A stretch of 64,000 nucleotides of DNA from Mannheimia sp. USDA-ARS-USMARC-1261 (GCF_000521605.1 NZ_CP006942.1:1240001-1304000); one strand, 5' to 3'; counted from the first letter of the stretch, positions 9,582-19,142 are shown. The notes: generated by a model from the sequence alone, not told the origin. Numbers and translations are program-made.

Positions 9582-10600
9582 TTATAAATCCATTAATGAA
9601 AGTAGCTCATTATCTTTACGATCAACGTAATGGTCAGATTGGATTCTACGGATAGTTCGTGATTTACCGCGAATTAATAGGGTTTCTGTGCTAGCAATAT
9701 TGCCTCTACGCTTAATTCCCTTCAATAAATCGCCTGATGTAATACCTGTTGCGACAAAAACAATATTATCATCACGCACTAAATCTTCTAATTTCAGAAC
9801 CGTATTAATCGGTACATTCATCTCTTTACAACGAGAAAGCTCTTTTTCCGTCGCGGTTAAATGCTCCGGACTATTACCTTTTACTTGGTTACGGGGAATG
9901 AGTTTTGCATTCATATCGCCACCTAAGGCTCGGATTGCAGCACCGGCAACAACGCCTTCCGGTGCTCCGCCAATACCATAAAGCAGATCTAATTCACCAT
10001 CTGGTAAACAACACTGTACTGCTGCTGCCACATCGCCATCTGGAATAGCTATAACCCTTACACCAAGTTTTTGTACATCAGCAATTATTTGTTCGTGGCG
10101 AGGTTTCGCTAAAATAGCAATCGTTAATTGAGAAAGTAATTTGCCTTTTTTAGAGGCTACACGGCGAAGATTTTGCTCAAGCGGTAGGTTTAAATCAATC
10201 ATTCCTTTGCATTCAGGACCGACAACCAGCTTTTCCATATACATATCAGGAGCTTTTAAGAATGTTTCTTTCCCCCTGCAGCAAGTACCGACAGTGCATT
10301 TGATTGCCCCATCGCGGTAATACGCGTTCCATCAATCGGATCAACCGCTATACTGATTTCTTCATCTTCCAGACGAGATAAACCGATTTTTTCACCAATA
10401 TACAACATTGGAGCTTCATCAATTTCGCCCTCGCCAATAACAACTTCTCCGCGTATTTCCATCTGGTTTAGCATAAAACGCATTGCTTTAACAGCCGCTT
10501 CATCCGCCGCATTTTTATTACCACGCCCAAGCCAAGAATAAGCTGCAAGTGCAGCAGCCTCTGTTACGCGAGAAAATTCAAAAGAAAGAGTTCGTTTCAT
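9582..10600 (-). pseudogene. glpX: Class II fructose-1,6-bisphosphatase, frameshifted
   Basis: The two halves of GlpX lie in different frames: residues 1-114 from ATG 10600 (ends GGKKHS then stop) and the rest from about 10255 (MYMEKLVVGPECKG to LLSLMDL). Restoring one G in the five-base G tract (C run at 10272-10276 on the + strand) gives a continuous GGKETFLKAPDMYMEK that matches the E. coli protein residue for residue in length (about 336). The metal-site motif VDPIDGT lies before the break, and IPDGDVAA and YGIGGAPEG after it. No other fructose bisphosphatase is visible in this window. The break is either a real inactivating deletion or a homopolymer sequencing error. Confidence 0.85.
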
Positions 10601-10794
10601 TTTTGTTCCTTAGTTTCTTGAAAGAAAAACTTTAAAAGAAGAGAGATTATATTTTAACAGTAACGGGAAGCCTGCGTTACTAAAAAATCATCATTTGCAT
10701 AAAAATTCATAAATAACCAAACTTTTTTATGAAAATAAGGTCTGATTTAGAGTATAATCTTTACAAGTTTTACATCATTTAGAGGGAATTTATT

Positions 10795-11013
10795 ATGTCA
10801 TTATCGGTTTTAGACCAATTAGAAGAAAAAATCAAACAAGCTGTTGAAACTATTCAATTACTTCAATTAGAAGTTGAAGAATTAAAAGGTAAAAACGATA
10901 CAGCAAGACAAGAAAACGAAACATTACGCAATGAGTATGAACAATTAAAAGTGGAGCAACAAAACTTCCAAGATCGTTTACGTTCACTTTTAGGTCAAAT
11001 CGACAACGTTTAA
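10795..11013 (+). CDS. zapB: Cell division protein ZapB
   Basis: A 72-residue, almost wholly coiled-coil protein (LDQLEEKIKQAVETIQLLQ and onward, rich in Leu/Glu/Lys/Gln) that joins the Z-ring through ZapA. Length and N-terminal pattern fit the ZapB family. Its promoter region is shared with the divergent glpX gene, and it ends at a strong terminator. Confidence 0.9.
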   Translation: MSLSVLDQLEEKIKQAVETIQLLQLEVEELKGKNDTARQENETLRNEYEQLKVEQQNFQDRLRSLLGQIDNV

Positions 11014-11024
11014 TTTCCAATCAT

Positions 11025-11052
11025 AAACGGCTAAATTGTTAGCCGTTTTTTT
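11025..11052 (+). terminator. Terminator after zapB
   Basis: A 10-bp stem AAACGGCTAA/TTAGCCGTTT with a 4-base loop and a T run. It ends 15 bases before the tdk start codon. Confidence 0.9.
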
Positions 11053-11066
11053 ATTATCTATCAAAT

Positions 11067-11648
11067 ATGGCAAAGCTCTATTTTTACTACTCATCAATGA
11101 ATGCGGGCAAATCGACTACGCTACTTCAATCTTCTTATAATTATCAAGAACGTGGTATGAATACATTAGTTTATACCGCTGCGATTGATGACCGTTTTGG
11201 TGTTGGGAAAGTCAGTTCTCGTATTGGTATTTCTCAAGAGGCGACATTATTTAATGCTGAAACTGATTTATTTGCAGAAATTAAGCAATCTCACAACAAT
11301 AAAACGTTACACTGTATCTTAATTGATGAATCTCAATTTCTTACTAAAGCTCAAGTTTACCAGCTTACTGATGTGGTTGATAAATTAAAAATTCCTGTAC
11401 TCTGCTATGGATTACGCACTGATTTCCAAGCAGAATTATTTGAAGGGAGTAAATATTTATTGGCGTGGGCAGATGAATTAGAAGAGCTAAAAACTATCTG
11501 TGATTGTGGTAAAAAAGCTCATTTCGTTATTCGTTTAAACGAGAAAGGCGAAGCAATTAAAGAAGGAGAACAAATCCAAATTGGCGGTAATGATAAATAT
11601 CTTTCAGTCTGTCGTTATCACTACAAGCAAAAATTGGGTAAGTTATAA
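11067..11648 (+). CDS. tdk: Thymidine kinase
   Basis: Phosphorylates thymidine to dTMP in the salvage pathway. The 193-residue type II kinase has a Walker A loop SSMNAGKST (residues 9-17), the catalytic Glu in LIDESQFL (about residue 89), the lasso-domain zinc cysteines in ICDCGKKA and VCRYHY, and the substrate loop near YLSVCR. No clear Shine-Dalgarno precedes ATG 11067, and the terminator of zapB is very close, so expression may be low. Confidence 0.95.
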   Translation: MAKLYFYYSSMNAGKSTTLLQSSYNYQERGMNTLVYTAAIDDRFGVGKVSSRIGISQEATLFNAETDLFAEIKQSHNNKTLHCILIDESQFLTKAQVYQLTDVVDKLKIPVLCYGLRTDFQAELFEGSKYLLAWADELEELKTICDCGKKAHFVIRLNEKGEAIKEGEQIQIGGNDKYLSVCRYHYKQKLGKL

Positions 11649-11654
11649 TAGATA

Positions 11655-11719
11655 ACAAGCGGTTAAATTTCTCTAGAAATTTGCAAGTTGCAAAAAAATA
11701 ACAAAATTTAACCGCTTGT
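11655..11719. terminator. Inverted uptake-signal pair between tdk and tsaB
   Basis: ACAAGCGGTTAAATTT (11655-11670) is exactly complementary to 11704-11719, so two uptake signals form a 16-bp stem with a 33-base loop between convergent genes. It probably serves as terminator and uptake site together. Confidence 0.75.
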
Positions 11720-11721
11720 AT

Positions 11722-12411
11722 TTATCGTTTATTCGGTAATTTTTCCCAAGTTACTTCATTTCTTAGATAAACAGGTTCGATTTCAAGTGCAGACTGAACA
11801 TTACCTTTTGCCATTTCTGCCTGTGCAATAGATAACATATGCCGGCTTGAAGGTAAGGTAATTTCGCTAACTACAAGCGGTAAATTTTGTTCGGAAAATT
11901 GCGAATACGCCGCCCAGCCTGTACCGACTACAACCGTATTTTCAATTAATTGAAATTGTTGAATTGCAGCTTCAGGCGAACAGACTTGTTCTGCTACTAT
12001 CTCATTCCATTCATTACCGTTTCTGGAAAATTGAGCAAAATAAACTTCATTCATTCGGGCATCAATTAATGCAATGACGTTTTCTGCACCGAGTTTTTGG
12101 TAGGCTTCTTCTGCCATTGCTTTTAGATTAGAGACAGCCACTACAGGCAAGTTTGCTCCCATTGCTAAGCCTTGAGCAACACTTACGCCCACTCTAACCC
12201 CCGTAAAACTGCCCGGACCACGTCCGAATACTAAATAATTAACGTCTTTGATCTGAATATTCGCCTGCGTAAGTAATTCATCAACCATTGGCAAAATACG
12301 TTGTGTATGGGAACGAGGGCTAATTTCATCAAGGGTGGAAATTTTCCCATTATGCAGTAACGCAACCGAACAGGCTTCTGTTGCGGTATCTAAGGCAAGA
12401 ATTGTTGTCAT
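11722..12411 (-). CDS. tsaB: tRNA threonylcarbamoyladenosine biosynthesis protein TsaB
   Basis: Partner of TsaD in forming t6A37 on ANN-decoding tRNAs. The 229-residue ASKHA-fold protein starts ILALDTATEACSVAL and carries the conserved GRGPGSFTGVRVGVSVAQG (about residues 63-81). It lies downstream of aroG on the same strand, with a hairpin in between. An uptake signal core is in the coding sequence (11873-11881). Confidence 0.93.
   Translation of the reverse strand: MTTILALDTATEACSVALLHNGKISTLDEISPRSHTQRILPMVDELLTQANIQIKDVNYLVFGRGPGSFTGVRVGVSVAQGLAMGANLPVVAVSNLKAMAEEAYQKLGAENVIALIDARMNEVYFAQFSRNGNEWNEIVAEQVCSPEAAIQQFQLIENTVVVGTGWAAYSQFSEQNLPLVVSEITLPSSRHMLSIAQAEMAKGNVQSALEIEPVYLRNEVTWEKLPNKR
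11873..11881 (+). repeat. DNA uptake signal core within tsaB
   Basis: ACAAGCGGT followed by AAATTTTG and AAAATTGCGAA, a coding copy of the extended signal. Confidence 0.75.
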
Positions 12412-12432
12412 AATCTCTCTAAGAAAATAAAA

Positions 12433-12454
12433 GGCATACGTTTAAACGTACGCC
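12433..12454 (-). terminator. Terminator after aroG
   Basis: A near-perfect 11-bp dyad (one G-T pair) reading GGCGTACGTTT/AAACGTATGCC on the minus strand, followed by TTTTATTTT. It is 31 bases past the aroG stop. Confidence 0.75.
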
Positions 12455-12485
12455 ATTATATAAAAATTAGTTAAAAATTGAAATT

Positions 12486-13574
12486 TTACGGACGATTTTT
12501 ACGGCGTTGTTCCACTGCTTGGGCTAAAGCAAATAGTGCTTTTTCGCTATCTTCCCAGCCAATACAAGCATCAGTAATACTTTGTCCGTAAACTAAAGCC
12601 TCTAAGCCTTTACCTTCGATTAAATCTTGGCGACCTTCCACTAAATGGCTTTCAATCATCACACCTGAAATAAAGTCTGAACCACTTGCAATTTGTCTGC
12701 AAACATCTTCACAAACGTCCATTTGGCGTTTAAATTGTTTTTGGCTGTTTGCGTGGCTAAAATCAACCATAACGTGTGGACGATTACCGGCTTTTTCGAT
12801 AGCTGCACAAGCTTCAGCAACAGATACTGCATCGTAATTAGTGCATTTATCGCCACCACGTAAAATAATATGACAATCCGTATTACCTGCGGTCGTTACA
12901 ATCGCAGAATGTCCAAATTTGGTAACAGATAAGAAATGGTGCGGTGATTTTGCTGAAGAAATCGCATCTAATGCAATTTTCACACCACCATTTGTACCAT
13001 TTTTAAAGCCAACGGCACAAGATAAACCTGAAGCAAGCTCACGATGAACTTGCGATTCTGTCGTTCTCGCTCCAATTGCTCCCCAGCTCATAAAGTCTGC
13101 CATATATTGAGGCGTGATCATATCTAAGAACTCACCCGCTGTTGGTACGGTTAAATCATTGATATCTGATAACACTTTACGAGCAATACGCAAACCATCA
13201 TTTAACGCATAGGTTTCATTTAAATATGGGTCGTTGATTAAACCTTTCCAGCCTACAGTTGTACGCGGCTTTTCAAAATATACACGCATTACTACTTCTA
13301 AATTTTGGTTAATTGTAGGATTTGCACGCATTTCTTTGATTTTTTGTGCGTATTCTAACGCTGCTTTCGGATCGTGAATTGAGCAAGGTCCAATTACCAC
13401 TAACAAACGATCATCAGCTCCGTGTAAAATTTTATGGATTGCTTTACGAGTTTGTTCAACAGTTTCTGCTGCTACATCGCTGGCAGGATAGCGTTCTAAT
13501 AATGCAACTGGGGGTAATAATTCTTCAATATTTGTGATTCTAACATCATCGTTTTTAGTATCTGTATAAGCCAT
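12486..13574 (-). CDS. aroG: 3-deoxy-7-phosphoheptulonate (DAHP) synthase
   Basis: Condenses phosphoenolpyruvate and erythrose 4-phosphate, committing carbon to aromatic amino acids. The 362-residue class I enzyme is closest to the E. coli AroG (phenylalanine-sensitive) type by recall: LLPPVALLERYPA, VVIGPCSIHDP (about 62-72), RVYFEKPRTTVGWKGL, and GARTTESQVHRELASGLS are all present. Promoter elements and an operator resembling TrpR sites overlap just upstream, which is unusual for an AroG-type enzyme. Feedback specificity cannot be fixed from sequence alone. Confidence 0.93.
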   Translation of the reverse strand: MAYTDTKNDDVRITNIEELLPPVALLERYPASDVAAETVEQTRKAIHKILHGADDRLLVVIGPCSIHDPKAALEYAQKIKEMRANPTINQNLEVVMRVYFEKPRTTVGWKGLINDPYLNETYALNDGLRIARKVLSDINDLTVPTAGEFLDMITPQYMADFMSWGAIGARTTESQVHRELASGLSCAVGFKNGTNGGVKIALDAISSAKSPHHFLSVTKFGHSAIVTTAGNTDCHIILRGGDKCTNYDAVSVAEACAAIEKAGNRPHVMVDFSHANSQKQFKRQMDVCEDVCRQIASGSDFISGVMIESHLVEGRQDLIEGKGLEALVYGQSITDACIGWEDSEKALFALAQAVEQRRKNRP

Positions 13575-13602
13575 TTTTCACTCTCTAAATAAAAATAAAG
13601 CT

Positions 13603-13639
13603 GTACTATCATAATAGTACAACAATAAAGACATTTCAA
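13603..13639 (-). promoter_or_regulatory. aroG promoter overlapped by a TrpR-like operator
   Basis: On the minus strand, TTGAAA (13634-13639) and TATTAT (13611-13616) are separated by exactly 17 bases, a good sigma-70 promoter. The 18-base dyad GTACTAT-N4-ATAGTAC occupies 13603-13620 and covers the -10 box. The E. coli TrpR operator has the form GTACTAG-N4-CTAGTAC, so six of seven bases per arm agree. The same arm sequence recurs upstream of the substrate-binding protein gene at 34883-35842. Confidence 0.7.
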
Positions 13640-13655
13640 ATATTTAATTCACTTT

Positions 13656-14495
13656 TTAATTAAATGTATTACAAACTGATGGATTACCCGCAGTTAAGCC
13701 TTTTTTGAACCACTCTAAACGTTGAGCTGACGAGCCGTGTGTAAAACTATCCGGCACAACATAGCCTCGGCTTTGTTGTTGTAATCTATCATCGCCTACA
13801 GCCTGTGCAGCATTAAAGGCATCTTCAATATCACGTTGCTCTAATCTATTTTGCTGAGCAAGTTGATGCCCCCAAACGCCAGCAAAGCAGTCTGCTTGCA
13901 ATTCTACATTGACTGAAATCTGATTTGCCACCGCTTTAGACTTAGCTCCCATCTGTTCACGCTGAGTTTTACCTGTAATGCCTAATAAATTCTGAACGTG
14001 GTGTCCTACTTCGTGTGCAATCACATAAGAGAAAGCAAATTCTCCCGATGCTCTCAGTCTTTTACGCATATCATCATAGAATGATAAATCAATATATACT
14101 TTTTGATCTACAGGACAATAGAAAGGACCCATTGCCGATTGACCTGTACCACAAGCAGTTTGAGTTGCACCACGATAAAGCACTAACGTTGGCTCTTTAT
14201 AAGAGATACCATTTTGTTTGAAATAAGCATTCCAAATATCTTCTGTGCTGGCTAACACTTTAGAAGATAAATCTTCTAAATGTGCTTCTTCGGAACTTTC
14301 CAATTTTGATGATGCTTGTTGGTAGCTTTCTTGACCGCCCATTAAACCGCTTAAGTCCACGCCATAATAAGCTCCGACCAGCACAATAATAAAGGTAAGA
14401 ATGCCCCCTTTACCTCGCCCAACGGACATTCTCCCTGAACCACTTGCACGTCTGTCTTCCACGTTATTACTACGTCTTAACCCACCTAATCGCAT
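13656..14495 (-). CDS. ypfJ: YpfJ-like neutral zinc metallopeptidase
   Basis: A 279-residue protein with one N-terminal membrane segment (GGILTFIIVLVGAYYG, about residues 28-45) and a zinc-peptidase domain with the HExxH motif in VIAHEVGHHVQ (about residue 160) and the third-ligand region ELQADCFAGVWGH. The substrate is unknown. The ATG at 14495 follows GGAGAAGATT; an in-frame TTG further upstream is less likely. The start MRLGGLRRSNNVEDRR is typical of this family. Confidence 0.88.
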   Translation of the reverse strand: MRLGGLRRSNNVEDRRASGSGRMSVGRGKGGILTFIIVLVGAYYGVDLSGLMGGQESYQQASSKLESSEEAHLEDLSSKVLASTEDIWNAYFKQNGISYKEPTLVLYRGATQTACGTGQSAMGPFYCPVDQKVYIDLSFYDDMRKRLRASGEFAFSYVIAHEVGHHVQNLLGITGKTQREQMGAKSKAVANQISVNVELQADCFAGVWGHQLAQQNRLEQRDIEDAFNAAQAVGDDRLQQQSRGYVVPDSFTHGSSAQRLEWFKKGLTAGNPSVCNTFN

Positions 14496-14588
14496 AATCT
14501 TCTCCAATCCATAAACGAAAATTAAAAATTAGATTGATTTTAGCTCAAAGGCACTTTTTATACTACGATTTATTTAATTTAAATAAAA

Positions 14589-14646
14589 ACAAGCGGTCAG
14601 ATTTTTTTCAAAAGTTGTAAACTTTTAATGAAATCTGACCGCTTGT
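14589..14646. terminator. Inverted uptake-signal pair between ftsK and ypfJ
   Basis: ACAAGCGGTCAGATTT (14589-14604) is perfectly complementary to 14631-14646, giving a 16-bp stem with a 26-base loop. It lies just past the ftsK stop and upstream of the next gene on the same strand. Confidence 0.75.
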
Positions 14647-14661
14647 ATTTCTAATTAAAGC

Positions 14662-17340
14662 TTATCTTGCAAGCACTTCTCGTTTTCCACCCTTACCCGG
14701 TTCAGACACAATCCCCTGTGCTTCCATTTGATCCACAATTCTGCCGGCTCGGTTAAACCCTAGTGAGAATCGGCGTTGAATGTTACTAATGGAAACCGAA
14801 CCTGTCTCAATAGTATATTCTACGACTTCGTCAAATAGCGGATCTAAATCTCCCCCTGCATTATCATTTTTAGTGTCATTATCATCTGATTTCGATTCTA
14901 CAATGCTATCAAGATAGTTAGGTTTGCCTCTTGCTCGCCAGTTATCTGCCACACGTTGTACTTCTTCATCTTTCATAAATGCCCCGTGTACGCGGATAAT
15001 ATCCGGACTTCCCGCCCCAGAGTAAAGCATATCGCCTCGCCCCAATAAGGCTTCTGCACCACCAGAGTCTAAAATCGTTCTTGAGTCGATTTGGCTCGCC
15101 ACCGTAAAGGCTATACGGCTTGGAATGTTCGCTTTAATCACGCCTGTAATTACATCCGTTGATGGGCGTTGGGTAGCAAGAATTAAATGAATACCTACAG
15201 CCCTTGCTTTTTGTGCAATTCGCATAATGTATTCTTCCACTTCTTTGCCGGCAGACATCATCAAATCGGCAAACTCATCAACAATTAAGACAATATAGCT
15301 TAATTTTTGTAGTGGCGGAGGTAAACTGTCCATTGAATCGCCCGGTCGCCACGTTGGATCTGGAATTGGTAAATTCATTGCCGCCGCTTGGTCAATTTTA
15401 GCATTGTAACCCTCGATATTACGCACCTGTAAATGGCTTACTAAAATATAGCGACGTTCCATCTCTTCTACCGCCCAGCGTAACGCATTGGCTGCTTTTT
15501 TCATATCGGTTACTACCGGCGTTAATAAATGCGGAATATCGTTATAAATGGAAAGCTCCACCACTTTCGGGTCGATCATAATAAAGCGAACTTGCTCAGG
15601 CGTAAGCTTGAACAAGAGGCTTAAAATCATTGTATTCACTCCAACCGATTTACCGCCACCCGTTTGCCCTGCAACTAATAGATGCGGCATTTTCGCCATA
15701 TCAACCACAACAGGATTACCGCTGATATCCTTACCGAGAGCCATTGGCAAGGTTGCAGTGGTGTGGCGGAATTCATCGCTATCTAATACATCACGCAACC
15801 ACACGGTTTCACGATGTTTGTTTGGTGTTTCAATCCCCATATAGGGTTTATTTGGAATAACTTCAGTAATACGAATTGCCTTAAACATTAATCCACGAGC
15901 AATATCACTGGCTAGACCGGTGATTTTAGATGCTTTAACCCCTGCTGCAGGTTGAATTTCATAGCGAGTAACAACAGGACCGACCAACACATCTTCAACG
16001 GTTGCTTTCACACCAAAATTCGCTAATTCTGCTTCTAAACGTACAGAAGTATCACGAATTTCTTGCTCGGTAATTTGCTGTGTTTGAACAGGAGCTTTAT
16101 CCAGCAAATCCAATGTTGGCAATGGGGTTGTTGGTTTCTCGGTGGTTACTTTGCGTTGTAAAAGTGGGTGAATTAAGGTATCGCCATACCCTTTCGGGTA
16201 ACTTGGTTGCTCCGTAACCTCTTTCATTGCTTTCGGCGGTGTTACCATAAACTCAGGTGTAATTTCACGCACGTCATCAATTTCATCTTCAACCGTTTCT
16301 TCGTACTCTTCCTCAATCACATTTTCAATTTGAACTTGAGGAATGATTGCTTCGTTTTGGATTGTCTCAGTAAATGTTGTTGTAGCTTCCATTTCATTTT
16401 CAATTGCGGTATTTAAACGAATTGTCGGCATTTGAACGTCATTTATTTGAATATGCTGCGAGCGATAATCCAATTCTTCAGGTTCAACTTGTTCAATCAC
16501 CTCATCAGCAGTTTCAAGTTGAGTATTGATATTAATAGTTGGCAGTTCTAAATCCGGTTCAATATCATACATTTCATTATTATTGGTTGTTTCAGTGGCA
16601 GATTGTCTTAATCCACTAATATTTGGGCGTTTGAACGCTGAAATATCCGTAAATTGCGGTTGTTTTTCTTCCTCTACATCAACAGTTGTTTCTTGTTCTA
16701 CTGCAAGCGGTTGATTTTGCTCCGAACTTTGCAAATGGTGCGAGACTTCATCAGATTTGCGTTCTTCTGTTTTTGCCATCAGCCAATCATAGAATTGCAA
16801 TAAAATAGGTAGCAATGATTGAGCTGAGCAGAAATATAAACCAGCGACTGTACAAATCATCGCAATAAGTAATGCCCCGAACTGCCCTATCGTTTCAGAA
16901 AGTACAGATTGCCAAATTCCGCCAATAAATCCACCGGAAAGATAGTACGCGGTGTTTGAGAAAAGTACGCTAAATAAGCCTGCAAGCCCAACCATTAGCA
17001 AGAGAAAGCTGATCAAGCGGAAGCAGAAAGTTTTCCATTTCATCTCAGAGCTTAAGCCCATACCTAATACATAAATTGATGAAATAATTAAGGTAAAAGG
17101 GATTAATACCGCTACTTTTCCAAACATAGCGTAAAGCATATCAATGCTCCAAGCACCGAAACCACCAGCTTTATTTAAGGTCGTTTGCGTAAGTGTGCTT
17201 GCAACTGTCCAGGCATTATCTAACGGACTATAACTTGCCCACGCAACTAGTAAATAAATGCCCAGCAGACAAGCTACTATAAGCATTAACTTAATTAACG
17301 TTTCTTTACCTTTAAAATGTGGTTTGAGTTGATCTAACAC
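14662..17340 (-). CDS. ftsK: DNA translocase FtsK
   Basis: Septal motor that pumps chromosome DNA toward dif and activates XerCD. The 892-residue protein is shorter than the E. coli one (1329) because of a short linker. Four membrane segments lie in residues about 20-180, an acidic Glu/Thr-rich linker in about 190-400, and the RecA-like motor follows with Walker A GQTGGGKSVGVN (about 555-565) and Walker B IVLIVDEFADLM. The C-terminal gamma winged helix (SISNIQRRFSLGFNRAGRI) reads KOPS sequences. It is 10 bases downstream of lrp and likely co-transcribed, as in E. coli order. Confidence 0.96.
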   Translation of the reverse strand: MLDQLKPHFKGKETLIKLMLIVACLLGIYLLVAWASYSPLDNAWTVASTLTQTTLNKAGGFGAWSIDMLYAMFGKVAVLIPFTLIISSIYVLGMGLSSEMKWKTFCFRLISFLLLMVGLAGLFSVLFSNTAYYLSGGFIGGIWQSVLSETIGQFGALLIAMICTVAGLYFCSAQSLLPILLQFYDWLMAKTEERKSDEVSHHLQSSEQNQPLAVEQETTVDVEEEKQPQFTDISAFKRPNISGLRQSATETTNNNEMYDIEPDLELPTININTQLETADEVIEQVEPEELDYRSQHIQINDVQMPTIRLNTAIENEMEATTTFTETIQNEAIIPQVQIENVIEEEYEETVEDEIDDVREITPEFMVTPPKAMKEVTEQPSYPKGYGDTLIHPLLQRKVTTEKPTTPLPTLDLLDKAPVQTQQITEQEIRDTSVRLEAELANFGVKATVEDVLVGPVVTRYEIQPAAGVKASKITGLASDIARGLMFKAIRITEVIPNKPYMGIETPNKHRETVWLRDVLDSDEFRHTTATLPMALGKDISGNPVVVDMAKMPHLLVAGQTGGGKSVGVNTMILSLLFKLTPEQVRFIMIDPKVVELSIYNDIPHLLTPVVTDMKKAANALRWAVEEMERRYILVSHLQVRNIEGYNAKIDQAAAMNLPIPDPTWRPGDSMDSLPPPLQKLSYIVLIVDEFADLMMSAGKEVEEYIMRIAQKARAVGIHLILATQRPSTDVITGVIKANIPSRIAFTVASQIDSRTILDSGGAEALLGRGDMLYSGAGSPDIIRVHGAFMKDEEVQRVADNWRARGKPNYLDSIVESKSDDNDTKNDNAGGDLDPLFDEVVEYTIETGSVSISNIQRRFSLGFNRAGRIVDQMEAQGIVSEPGKGGKREVLAR

Positions 17341-17350
17341 TCAATTCTCC

Positions 17351-17833
17351 TTACTTTAACAACAAATAGTTGGTTTGTTTTACTTCTTCCATTACCACAT
17401 AGGTTCGGGTGTCGTTCACGCCCGGTAAACGCAATAAGGTTGTACCCAGTAATTTACGGTATGCTGCCATATCTGCCACACGGGTTTTTAGTAGATAATC
17501 GAAATCTCCCGATACTAAATGACACTCTTGAATTTCGTCTAACTGCTGGATCGCTTTATTAAATTCCTCAAATACATCGGGCTTACCTCGCACAAGGGTA
17601 ATTTCCACAATAACCAATAAAGGAGCATCTAATAATTCCGGGTTTAATAACGCTTTATAACCTGTAATCACGTTATTTTTTTCAAGGCGTTTAACTCGCT
17701 CTAAACAAGGGGTTGGTGAAAGCCCTACACGTTTCGATAACTCAATGTTTGAGATTTTTCCGTTACGTTGTAGCTCGTTTAAGATTTTTAAATCAATAGC
17801 ATCTAGTGCTTTAGGTAGTTTTTTATGTTCCAT
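17351..17833 (-). CDS. lrp: Leucine-responsive regulatory protein
   Basis: A 160-residue feast/famine transcription factor. The N-terminal helix-turn-helix (LDAIDLKILNELQRNGKISN, then SKRVGLSPTPCLERVKRLE) is followed by a C-terminal RAM/AsnC ligand-binding domain (residues about 75-155). Near-identity of the HTH with E. coli Lrp by recall supports true Lrp instead of AsnC. It could act on ilvIH in this window. ftsK follows closely. Confidence 0.93.
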   Translation of the reverse strand: MEHKKLPKALDAIDLKILNELQRNGKISNIELSKRVGLSPTPCLERVKRLEKNNVITGYKALLNPELLDAPLLVIVEITLVRGKPDVFEEFNKAIQQLDEIQECHLVSGDFDYLLKTRVADMAAYRKLLGTTLLRLPGVNDTRTYVVMEEVKQTNYLLLK

Positions 17834-17883
17834 ATCTACTCCTTTTTAGGCAATTATACTGTGCTAGACACAAATAGTCCTAA

Positions 17884-19008
17884 CTAATTTTGCGATAACA
17901 CCGATAATAATTGTTTACCAAAAGATTCTCGCCAACCTCTCAACAATTCAGGCATTTTTTCTTGCGGCTTACCATCAATAAACCATTTAAACAGTTGGCT
18001 TAATTGGCGTTTACTTGCGATCAGTTCCGGGGCAAGATCAAGCGGTCGAATTTCGGCTAATTTTTGCAACATTGCTTGCATATTGTATTTATAGCCTTTT
18101 TCGTCTACTAAACGATAAATAAGCGTAGGATAATTTTCAGGTTTCACTGCTTTTCCTTGCTCGACTAACCAGAGAATTTTTTTGCCGTGAATTCTAACCT
18201 CATTAGGGTGCATAAATTCTAATAATTGAGATGTGTGTTTTGGCTGTATTTTAGCAATTTGAAGCAGATTTGCTTCTTTCACCACAAAATTTAACGCCAG
18301 ATCACGTTTTTCTGCCTCGTCAATCCGCCATTTAGCTAAAACTTGCAAAATAGCCAACTCTTGCTGATTTAATCGCCACGCATTAGCAATATTTTTATAG
18401 GCTTTGGTTTTATCTTCAACTCGCTGAATTTTAGCTGATATTGCCTCACACTCTTCTTTAACCGCATTTTGCCAGTTGCCTTTTGCTAACGCCTCAGCCA
18501 ATTTTTCATAAATTGGTAACAGATACCATACATCTGCTGCTGCATATTGCAACTGCTGTTCAGTTAAAGGGCGAGCAAGCCAATCTGTACGAGAAGCCCC
18601 TTTATCCAGTTCAACCTCTAAATAATGAGAAACTAATTTCGCAAATCCCATTGATATACCAACGCCGGCGAAGCCCGCCATAACTTGGGTATCAAGCATT
18701 GGTTCAGGTAATTGTTTGAATTGATGCTCGAAAACTTCTAAATCTTCACTACAGGCGTGAAGCACTTTTATTGTGCTTTTATCTGCCAATAATGAGACAA
18801 AAGGCGAAAAATCGGAAATCGCAGTAGGGTCGATTAAGCTGACTTGTTTGCCATCATATAACTGAACTAAACCTAATTTGGGGTAGTAAGTACGGGTGCG
18901 AATAAATTCAGTATCAAGTGCTATTGCATTTGCTTTTTTAGCCTCTTCGCATACTGCCGCTAGTTGTTCGTTTGTATCAATCCAGTTATAGCAAATTAAA
19001 GATTTCAT
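17884..19008 (-). CDS. rnd: Ribonuclease D
   Basis: 3'-5' exoribonuclease trimming tRNA and other small RNA precursors. The DEDD catalytic motifs are visible: Asp/Glu in ALDTEFIRTRTYYPKLGLVQL (N-terminal), HACSEDLEVF, and the Asp/Tyr motif in YAAADVWYLLPIYEKL, followed by HRDC domains in the C-terminal half. ATG 19008 gives 374 residues, as in E. coli (375); a TTG 24 bases upstream is a less likely start. Confidence 0.93.
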   Translation of the reverse strand: MKSLICYNWIDTNEQLAAVCEEAKKANAIALDTEFIRTRTYYPKLGLVQLYDGKQVSLIDPTAISDFSPFVSLLADKSTIKVLHACSEDLEVFEHQFKQLPEPMLDTQVMAGFAGVGISMGFAKLVSHYLEVELDKGASRTDWLARPLTEQQLQYAAADVWYLLPIYEKLAEALAKGNWQNAVKEECEAISAKIQRVEDKTKAYKNIANAWRLNQQELAILQVLAKWRIDEAEKRDLALNFVVKEANLLQIAKIQPKHTSQLLEFMHPNEVRIHGKKILWLVEQGKAVKPENYPTLIYRLVDEKGYKYNMQAMLQKLAEIRPLDLAPELIASKRQLSQLFKWFIDGKPQEKMPELLRGWRESFGKQLLSVLSQN

Positions 19009-19044
19009 ACTCGTTTTCCGTAATTTTTTCAAAGAATAAAATAA

Positions 19045-19066
19045 TTATGTGATCTGTTTCTCATTA
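19045..19066 (+). promoter_or_regulatory. Putative CRP site upstream of the Mlc-like gene
   Basis: The core TGTGA (19048-19052), six bases, TCTCA (19059-19063) matches the CRP consensus TGTGA-N6-TCACA at 9 of 10 positions, with flanking A/T as expected. It lies in the divergent gap between rnd and the ROK regulator, about 80 bases before the regulator start. E. coli mlc is known to be CRP-controlled. Confidence 0.45.
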
Positions 19067-19142
19067 TAAACAAAAAAAGATTGTTATTTTTTTCAGATCA
19101 AAAAATAATTGCCACAATCAAGATGATAAAAGGAATTTTTAA

